Source of the DNA: an uncultured Methanofollis sp.
GTDB lineage: Archaea; Halobacteriota; Methanomicrobia; Methanomicrobiales; Methanofollaceae
Assembly: GCF_937919355.1 (NCBI RefSeq)
Contig: NZ_CALFSA010000226.1
Coordinates: forward strand, 1 to 5,014
Direction: 5' to 3'
Length of the DNA stretch: 5,014 nucleotides
A program made the position numbers and the translations under genes. Under the pieces are notes generated by a model, which made no database searches, was not told the origin of the DNA, and saw only the letters and a list, made by a program, of their open reading frames with translations. Below are positions 1-5,014 of this stretch, piece by piece; the first letter of the stretch is position 1, and each line of letters opens with the position of its first letter.

Positions 1-2391
1 TGGCTCGACCTGCTGAAGAAGGCCGCCGAGGCCGACGACCTGGACCTCTGGGCCGATCCCGACGAGCACGAACTCGCCATCAGGAACCGCTTCGCAACTG
101 AACCGAGAAAGAGCCGGGTCGTCTGGCTCCCCCGCTCCGAGGAGGAGATCACATGGTTCAGGGTCTTCGAACCCGAGGCCGACCTGATCTGGGAGGCTCG
201 TCTGGTCTCCGCCCTCAGGGACTATGGCGTGCAGATCCCCGGCGACCGGGAGGATGAACTCGTCCCCCTTCTCCCCGCCTATGTCAATGAGAGGTTCGAC
301 AGCCCCCGGAGCGACTGGAAAGACTTCACTGCCGGCTCGGCAAAGGGCGAACTCGTCAACGACCGGAAGATCCTGGAGGTGCTCGCCGGCAGCGCAGGCG
401 AATTCGACCGGCTCAGGTCAGAGGGCAGATTCGAGATCTTCGCCCGCCGTGCCAGAGAGGACTTCGGCCTCCCCGACCCCGAACAGATGGATGAGGAGGC
501 CTGGAGACGGGAGACAACCGCCGTGCTCCTCTGCACCGAGGCTGCAGAGGCCTCCCCTCAATCACCGCCGGCAGAGAAGGCTCGCATCATCCCGCCTGGC
601 CTGCCGCGTGAACATGCCCTCGCCCTGCTCAGGCAGTGGGAGGAGAACATCACCTATATCCCCTCCTTCGAACGTGCCGCAAAGAGGGCAGACACCATCA
701 CCTCGCTCGCCCCCTGGGCGGAGGGGCTTGAAGCCCCGCCCGCATCGGCAGGATCGCGGATCGTCGAGGAAGTCGTGCTCAAAAAATTCCTGGACCACCT
801 CAGCGGGATTACCGATGTCGAAGCCCTTGCAGAGGAACTCTACAGAGACCAGACGATATTCAATGAGCGCGAAGCCCGGTTCTGGGGAAGCACTGCCACC
901 GATAAAGTGGGCTGGCGGCACCTCTCCTCGCTCGCCGGCGTCGCCCACCGCCTCGTCACGCATGCAGGGGCTGAAAAGACCTGGACCCGCACAGGCGACG
1001 CCATCGAATGGTACGCCAACGGCGGCTGGAACCTGGACGTGGCCGGAGAAGTCCTCTTTACTGAAATCCCTGACCTTCCCGTGGATCTCAAGACGATCAG
1101 AGGATCGCTCAGGCGCCACTATCTCAGGACCATCGATCGTATCGGCAGGAGATTTTCCGACCTCCTGGAGAAAGATCAGGCTGCCCTCGCCGCCCTCCCG
1201 ACAGCAGGAGAGCGTGCTCTCTCTATTCTGGGGGATGCCCCCTCCAGAACGGCATACATCTTCCTGGATGCCCTCCGCCTCGACCTCGGCCACCGTCTTG
1301 CCGGGAAGATCAACGAAGGAGAACCCGAACAAAGGGCTGAGGTCACCATTGCACGGGCGCCTGTACCCAGCATCACCTCCCTCGGAAAACCCTTCGCCCT
1401 CCCTGTTGACTCCCACACCCTGCGCGTGAACCTCTCTCCAGACCAGAAAGCATTCTCTGTCACCACAGGAGACTCGGGCAACCTTGCTGTCGCGGAAAGG
1501 TGGCGGGACTGGTTTAGAAAAACCCTGGGCGTCACGACATTCCTCTCCATCGAAGAGATCATCGACGGCAAGAAGGTGAAGAAAGCGACCTCCTCATCAC
1601 CTCTTCTTGTCGTCGAAGGTGCGGAGTTCGACACCACCGGCCATGACGGAAGCCTCAAACTCGACGGCGCCGGCGACGACCTCGACCGCTACACAACCGC
1701 CCTTCGAAAGTTGAGGGACGCTGGCTATTCTCAGATTATCGTCGTCACTGACCACGGGTTCTTCCACTGGCAGCCCGATCCCGACGAAATCGAGGAGAGT
1801 AAACCAGAAGGAGAGCGCCTCTGGACATCACGCAGGGCAGTGGTGGGCAAAAATCTCGCCCATAAGACTGCACTCGCCCTCCCGGTCCCATCCTCGGACC
1901 TGACCGCAATGGTCCCGAGAAGCGTCAATGCCTTCAGGACCTACGGGGGCCTCGGCTTCTTCCATGGTGGGGCAACCCTGCAGGAACTCATTGTCCCAGT
2001 GGTCCAGGTCCACTGGCCCCAGAAGGCAAAGAAGGTGAACGTCGTCCTCAAACCAGTCGGAGAGATCACAAGCGAGATACCGAGGGTCCAGGTGGAACCC
2101 GGGGCTGGCGGCCAGCAGAAACTCATCGGTGCCGATTCCAATCTGCTGTCCCGGAAGGTTCTGGTGAAAATCAAAGATTCGCAAACCGGAAAGGTTATTT
2201 TCCGTCATGATGACGCTGTGACCATTGAACCGGCCGGCGAGGCTCAGACAATCGCACTCTCTCTTGTGGATGCCTCATCTGCACCGCCGTTTGGATCGAA
2301 GATCCTTGTTGTCGTACAGGATGCAGATGACGAGGAAATACTGGCCAGAGAAGAGGTTGAACTCAGGGTGGAGATAGATGAATTCTGGTGA
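1..2391 (+). CDS. pglZ: BREX phosphatase-like protein PglZ, 5' end cut by window edge
   Basis: The frame is open from base 1 to the TGA at 2389-2391, giving 796 visible residues; the true start lies to the left. PglZ is a core BREX protein of the alkaline phosphatase superfamily. Its exact substrate is not settled. Numbering from the first visible codon, I see an N-terminal region with a 'VVWLP' strand (about 41-45), a helical middle part with a Pro-rich linker near 181-203, and a PglZ core from about 415. Superfamily-type motifs are the DALRLD block (Asp423, Asp428), PSITSLG (candidate nucleophile Thr459), EFDTTGHDG (Asp544, His548), TDHGFFHW (Asp584, His585) and HGG (His655) followed by QELIVPVV. 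Residues from about 675 form a beta-rich, Ig-like tail ending in DEFW. Usual family length is roughly 800-900 residues, so about 30-100 residues are probably missing. All expected metal-site motifs are present, so it looks intact. A GTG at 229 is an internal codon, because homologous-looking sequence continues upstream of it. The assignment is from motif recognition; metal-ligand roles are inferred from the superfamily. Confidence 0.95.
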   Translation, partial: WLDLLKKAAEADDLDLWADPDEHELAIRNRFATEPRKSRVVWLPRSEEEITWFRVFEPEADLIWEARLVSALRDYGVQIPGDREDELVPLLPAYVNERFDSPRSDWKDFTAGSAKGELVNDRKILEVLAGSAGEFDRLRSEGRFEIFARRAREDFGLPDPEQMDEEAWRRETTAVLLCTEAAEASPQSPPAEKARIIPPGLPREHALALLRQWEENITYIPSFERAAKRADTITSLAPWAEGLEAPPASAGSRIVEEVVLKKFLDHLSGITDVEALAEELYRDQTIFNEREARFWGSTATDKVGWRHLSSLAGVAHRLVTHAGAEKTWTRTGDAIEWYANGGWNLDVAGEVLFTEIPDLPVDLKTIRGSLRRHYLRTIDRIGRRFSDLLEKDQAALAALPTAGERALSILGDAPSRTAYIFLDALRLDLGHRLAGKINEGEPEQRAEVTIARAPVPSITSLGKPFALPVDSHTLRVNLSPDQKAFSVTTGDSGNLAVAERWRDWFRKTLGVTTFLSIEEIIDGKKVKKATSSSPLLVVEGAEFDTTGHDGSLKLDGAGDDLDRYTTALRKLRDAGYSQIIVVTDHGFFHWQPDPDEIEESKPEGERLWTSRRAVVGKNLAHKTALALPVPSSDLTAMVPRSVNAFRTYGGLGFFHGGATLQELIVPVVQVHWPQKAKKVNVVLKPVGEITSEIPRVQVEPGAGGQQKLIGADSNLLSRKVLVKIKDSQTGKVIFRHDDAVTIEPAGEAQTIALSLVDASSAPPFGSKILVVVQDADDEEILAREEVELRVEIDEFW
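2367..2373 (+). promoter_or_regulatory. Probable ribosome binding site of brxL inside the pglZ 3' end
   Basis: GGTGGAG lies 4 nt before the ATG at 2378 (the GGTG part is 7 nt before it). It partly matches the archaeal anti-Shine-Dalgarno complement (GGAGGTGATC type). It supports 2378 as the brxL start and lies within the last codons of pglZ. Confidence 0.5.
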
Positions 2392-4459
2392 ACACTTCGA
2401 GCTCGATGAACTCGACAGAAAACTCGTCGCCGCATTTCCCGGGCGGGTCGTCAGAAAGGATCTCGTTCACAAACTGAAAGTGGGCTTTTCAATCCCCGTG
2501 TACGTGCTGGAGTACCTCCTGGGAAAATACTGCTCGACAACAGATGAGAAGGGGGTCAATGATGGCCTCCAGCTCGTTAAGAGCGCCATTGCCGAACGGG
2601 TCGTCAGGGCAGACCAGGGAGAACTGATCAAGGCACGGCTGAAGAGATCGGGATCGATGAAGATCATCGACCTGGTGACGGTCACCTTCGATGAAAAAGA
2701 TCAGGGAGGGAAGTACTGGGCACACCTTGCGACCTCGGGGCTTGACAAGGTACACATCGAAGAAGACTTTGTCGAGAAATATGAACGTGTGCTGACCGGT
2801 GGCGTCTGGTCCAACATCGAACTCGTCTATGACGAAAATATCGTGCACGGCAATGTCACCCGCCCCTTCGTCATCGCCAACATGAAGCCCATCCAGATCG
2901 CCAGCGCCAGGATGGACGAGTGGATCGAGGCCCGTCGCCAGTTCACGCGGGAAGAATGGGTGAACATCCTGCTGAGGTCGATAGGATACGAACCAACGCA
3001 TCCCGACCTCACATGGCGTGTGAAAATGCTCATCCTTCTCAGACTCATCCCGATGGTTGAAAAAAATTACAACCTCATCGAACTGGGGCCCCGTGAAACA
3101 GGAAAATCCTTCGTATATCGTGAAATCTCTCCCTACGCCATACTCCTGTCAGGAGGACAAGGATCGGTGCCAGACCTCTTTGGATGGAAGAACCGGAAGG
3201 ACAAGCCTGGCCTGGTCCTCAAGAATGATCTGGTGGCATTCGACGAAGTCGCAGGATCACACTTCAAGAACGAAACAAACAAGCAGATATTCAAGGGCTA
3301 CATGGAACAGGGCTCATTCTCACGCGGCGACGACAAAGGGACCATCTCCGCCGAGGCGGGCATCGTCTTCAATGGCAACATCGACGGCGACGTCGAGTCG
3401 ATTGCCAGGACATCACACCTCTTCGCCCCCCTGCCAGAGACGATCAGGAACGACACGGCATTTCATGACCGGTGGCATGCCTACCTCCCTGGATGGGAGA
3501 TGCTGAAACTCAAGCCGGATCATTTTACCCAGCACATGGGTTTTGTCGCTGACTATATGGCCGAGATCTTCCACAACGGCCTCCGCCCCCTGAACTATAC
3601 CGATGCATACGATGAATTCTTTTCATTCGGCAACCATGTCGGCCAGCGTGACAGAAAAGCTGTTGTCCGGACAGTATCTGGCCTCATGAAACTCCTCCAC
3701 CCGGATGGCACCTGCTCAAAGGAAGAGATGGCAGAGTACGTGGATATCGGCCTCGAAATGCGACGGAGGGTCAAAGAGCAGTTGAAGCGGATGAACCCGA
3801 TCGAATTTTCGCGGGTGAACCTCTCGTACCTTGACAAAGAAACCGGGGAAGAGTATATCGCTGAGTGCTCCGAGATGGGGGTGACGAAACTGATACCCGA
3901 CGGCCCCCTGGTGCCGGGAGACATCTTCAGCATCGGCTGGGACCCGACCCTTGGAAGGGTGATGCTCTTTCGAATACAGGTCGCGGCCATCCCGGGATCC
4001 GGGCATCTCCGGGTGGTCGGGCTGACCTCCAAGGCACTGAAAGAGTCGGCACAGATGGCGTACAACTATCTCCGGCTCAACGGCAAGAAACTGGGGCTTG
4101 AGCAGGATATTGGCAGTTACGATCTGAACATTCAGGTTCTGAGCCCGGGACATGCAAAAGAAGCGGGAGACATGGGGGTTGCATTTTATGTGGCCATTCT
4201 CTCGGCCATCGTAAACAAACCCCTGGGAGGCGGGCTCATCATACTTGGGGAAATGACGCTCCATGGAATGCTTTCCAGAGTCGAATATCTCGGTGACAGG
4301 ATGAGAGTCGCGATGGATGCCGGGGCAAAGAGAGTCATTATTCCGACTGTCAATGCAGCCGATTTCGGAAGCATACCCCCCGAACTGCTGGACAAAATTC
4401 GAGTGGAGTTCTATTCTGATCCGATGCAGGCAGCATTCAAGGCAATCAGTGAGACGTAA
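2378..4459 (+). CDS. brxL: BREX AAA+ protein BrxL with Lon-like C-terminal domain
   Basis: This 693-residue protein has the usual BrxL length. BrxL is the BREX effector-side ATPase; published work describes it as a DNA-binding AAA+ protein forming ring or barrel assemblies, with an MCM-like core. Residues about 1-190 are the BrxL N-terminal domain, with the typical 'GRVVRKDLVHKLK' and 'FSIPVYVLEYLLGKYC' stretches. The AAA+ core follows: Walker A GPRETGKS at 237-244 (Lys243), Walker B LVAFDEVAG with Asp289-Glu290, a sensor-1 candidate Asn334 in FNGNI, and a likely arginine finger Arg365 in DRWHAYLPGW. The family block TVSGLMKLLHPDG is at 432-444. A Lon-like domain spans about 540-693 and ends in FYSDPMQAAFKAI. 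Aligned without gaps to Lon, the catalytic Ser and Lys positions are Asp598 and Arg641, so Lon-type proteolysis is unlikely; I believe this is common in BrxL. The ATG start overlaps pglZ by 14 nt and has a ribosome binding site, so the two are probably one operon. Confidence 0.97.
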   Translation: MNSGEHFELDELDRKLVAAFPGRVVRKDLVHKLKVGFSIPVYVLEYLLGKYCSTTDEKGVNDGLQLVKSAIAERVVRADQGELIKARLKRSGSMKIIDLVTVTFDEKDQGGKYWAHLATSGLDKVHIEEDFVEKYERVLTGGVWSNIELVYDENIVHGNVTRPFVIANMKPIQIASARMDEWIEARRQFTREEWVNILLRSIGYEPTHPDLTWRVKMLILLRLIPMVEKNYNLIELGPRETGKSFVYREISPYAILLSGGQGSVPDLFGWKNRKDKPGLVLKNDLVAFDEVAGSHFKNETNKQIFKGYMEQGSFSRGDDKGTISAEAGIVFNGNIDGDVESIARTSHLFAPLPETIRNDTAFHDRWHAYLPGWEMLKLKPDHFTQHMGFVADYMAEIFHNGLRPLNYTDAYDEFFSFGNHVGQRDRKAVVRTVSGLMKLLHPDGTCSKEEMAEYVDIGLEMRRRVKEQLKRMNPIEFSRVNLSYLDKETGEEYIAECSEMGVTKLIPDGPLVPGDIFSIGWDPTLGRVMLFRIQVAAIPGSGHLRVVGLTSKALKESAQMAYNYLRLNGKKLGLEQDIGSYDLNIQVLSPGHAKEAGDMGVAFYVAILSAIVNKPLGGGLIILGEMTLHGMLSRVEYLGDRMRVAMDAGAKRVIIPTVNAADFGSIPPELLDKIRVEFYSDPMQAAFKAISET

Positions 4460-4467
4460 CACCACAA

Positions 4468-4476
4468 TTTTTCTTT
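4468..4476 (+). terminator. T-rich tract after brxL, possible archaeal terminator
   Basis: TTTTTCTTT begins 8 nt after the brxL stop codon, in otherwise GC-rich sequence. Archaeal RNA polymerase often terminates at U-rich tracts without a hairpin, and I see no convincing stem-loop before this one. It could equally be just the AT-rich part of a promoter for the next gene. Confidence 0.3.
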
Positions 4477-4480
4477 ACAT
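4474..4480 (+). promoter_or_regulatory. Weak TATA-like element before the EVE gene
   Basis: TTTACAT is centred about 22 nt before the ATG at 4499. Archaeal TATA boxes sit about 25 nt before the transcription start, so a transcript from this element would begin at or within a few bases of the start codon. That fits the missing Shine-Dalgarno. The match to the TTTATATA-type consensus is imperfect, and there is no clear purine-rich BRE upstream. Confidence 0.25.
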
Positions 4481-4498
4481 CCGACGTATGAACCAACT

Positions 4499-4948
4499 AT
4501 GACCCACTGGATCGCCTCCTCGAACCGTGACAACGCAAAGATCCTTGATGCGAAGCACATCTGGGGAGTTCCAAAGCGGAACAAAACCCTCATGCATCGG
4601 GTGAAGCCCGGGGACACCATCCTCGTGTACGTCCGGCAGGAGAAAGAGGACGACACAATCCTCCCCTCAGCGATAACCGGAGCCTACGAAGTCGTCTCCG
4701 AACCCTACGAAGACCACTCCCGCCTCTTTACCACCCCGCCGCATATGGGCGACGAGGTCTTCCCCTTCCGCATGAAGGTCAAATCAGTAGCGGTCTTTGC
4801 CGAACCGCTGGAGTTCAAGCCCCTGATCCCCGACCTCACATTCATCACGAACAAAACAATGTGGTCCGGCCACCTCCGGCAGGCCATGCGCGAGATCCCC
4901 GAGGAGGACTACCGCCTCATCCTCAAGCGGGCTGGAGAGGAGGCATAA
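4499..4948 (+). CDS. Stand-alone EVE domain protein (PUA-like, UPF0310 family)
   Basis: The 149 residues make up a single EVE domain with nothing added, the usual size for the family. EVE domains have a PUA-like fold and bind modified bases in DNA or RNA; no catalytic activity is expected. Visible family marks are the N-terminal HWIASS strand (3-8), HIWGVP (20-25), the VKPGDTILVYVRQ block (35-47), GAYEVVSEPYED (61-72), FPFRMKVK (88-95), FKPLIPDLTFITNK (106-119) and a C-terminal MREIPEEDY (130-138). These strongly recall archaeal members such as Pyrococcus PH1033. Aromatic residues that could line the base pocket include Trp4, Trp22, Tyr44 and Trp122, but I assign no roles. The start is fixed by the N-terminal strand beginning at residue 3. 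No Shine-Dalgarno precedes it, in contrast to brxL and the gene after it. It lies 39 nt after brxL, so it could be a read-through operon member or have its own promoter. A defence-linked role in sensing modified nucleic acid is an inference from position; a house-keeping RNA-related role is equally possible. Confidence 0.93.
   Translation: MTHWIASSNRDNAKILDAKHIWGVPKRNKTLMHRVKPGDTILVYVRQEKEDDTILPSAITGAYEVVSEPYEDHSRLFTTPPHMGDEVFPFRMKVKSVAVFAEPLEFKPLIPDLTFITNKTMWSGHLRQAMREIPEEDYRLILKRAGEEA
4934..4943 (+). promoter_or_regulatory. Strong ribosome binding site for the gene starting at 4952
   Basis: GGAGAGGAGG in the last codons of the EVE gene ends 8 nt before the ATG at 4952. This is a near-ideal Shine-Dalgarno and spacing, and it is the main support for calling the next start codon. 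Confidence 0.55.
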
Positions 4949-4951
4949 CCG

Positions 4952-5014
4952 ATGCCCAACATCACCGGCGTCACCTTCCCGGTCCCCAAATCCCTCATGC
5001 CCCGGTTCTTCGCC
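4952..5014 (+). CDS. Start of an unidentified gene, 3' end cut by window edge
   Basis: An ATG 3 nt after the EVE stop codon, with a strong Shine-Dalgarno at proper distance, opens a frame that stays open for all 21 visible codons to the window end. The peptide begins MPNITGVTFPVPKSL and is followed by a short Pro/Phe-containing stretch. I do not recognise the family, and 21 residues are too few for domain assignment. There is no signal peptide or membrane segment in what is visible. The tight spacing says it is co-transcribed with the EVE gene and may share its function. Confidence 0.6.
   Translation, partial: MPNITGVTFPVPKSLMPRFFA

Noticed and set aside
229..231. GTG as the true start of pglZ, giving a 720-residue protein
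   Set aside because: The frame is open back to base 1 with protein-like sequence (for example the RVVWLP strand) that fits the N-terminal part of PglZ. A 720-residue product would be short for the family.
562..1416. Antisense ORF of 284 codons opposite pglZ
   Set aside because: It is a mirror of the pglZ coding bias, with no ribosome binding site or motif that I recognise. The sense frame has clear family motifs through the same region.
224..1429. Long forward ORF (401 codons) overlapping pglZ in another frame
   Set aside because: It lies in the -1/+2 frame of a clear PglZ and is rich in Ser, Pro and Arg of the low-complexity kind produced by GC-rich third positions. It shows no recognisable domain.
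3086..3109. Walker A written GPRETGKS with Glu in the variable part, considered as a defect
   Set aside because: The G-x4-GK-S pattern is complete; the middle positions are free to vary, so ATP binding is not called into question.
3057..3506. A7 run at 3060-3066 and an overlapping +1 ORF beginning at a TTG, considered as a programmed frameshift or error site
   Set aside because: The brxL frame continues unbroken through conserved Walker A and Walker B motifs right after the run. The codons GAA AAA AAT do not form a standard slippery heptamer, and the alternative frame has no recognisable domain.
3716..4465. Antisense ORF of 249 codons opposite the brxL 3' half
   Set aside because: The Cys- and His-scattered composition has no ordered motif, and the region is fully explained by the conserved Lon-like domain on the + strand.
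1..5014. CRISPR arrays, insertion-sequence ends, attachment sites and tRNA genes
   Set aside because: Reading both strands, I saw no regularly spaced repeats, no transposase motifs, no inverted-repeat pairs flanking a gene and no tRNA-like cloverleaf. Nearly all bases are accounted for by the four genes.

Overview
The window carries the 3' end of a BREX-type phage-defence operon and the genes just downstream, all on the + strand. In order: pglZ (open at the left edge, stop at 2391), brxL (2378-4459), a free-standing EVE-domain protein (4499-4948), and the first codons of another gene (4952 onward, cut by the right edge). Coding density is close to complete. The only gap of note is 39 bp (4460-4498), and no stretch over 300 bases lacks a gene. 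I saw no tRNA, rRNA, CRISPR array, insertion sequence or long repeat.

Organism: the sequence looks GC-rich by eye (not counted), with third positions mostly G or C and arginine written with a mix of AGG/AGA and CGN. The EVE protein resembles the archaeal branch of that family (PH1033-like of Pyrococcus), and the sites before brxL and the last gene fit an archaeal or bacterial Shine-Dalgarno. A euryarchaeal methanogen, for example of the Methanomicrobiales, is my best guess. It is an inference from style, not a demonstrated placement.

How the genes work together: PglZ is an alkaline-phosphatase-superfamily protein and BrxL is an AAA+ ATPase with a Lon-like C-terminal domain. The reading frames overlap by 14 nt, so the two are almost certainly co-transcribed and translationally coupled. 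Side-by-side pglZ and brxL are the hallmark of BREX types 1 and 4. The genes that would decide the subtype (brxA/B/C and pglX for type 1, brxP and brxHII for type 4) would lie left of the window. From memory, the visible PglZ N-terminal part does not resemble the usual type 1 'type A' PglZ, so type 4 or an atypical type is favoured weakly.

After brxL there is a T-rich tract and a weak TATA-like element, then the EVE gene with no Shine-Dalgarno. The EVE gene may therefore be a separate, perhaps leaderless, transcription unit. EVE domains are PUA-like folds that read modified bases, so a link to the BREX module is plausible but unproven. The Lon-like domain of BrxL has Asp and Arg where Lon protease has its catalytic Ser and Lys, so this protein is unlikely to be a Lon-type protease.
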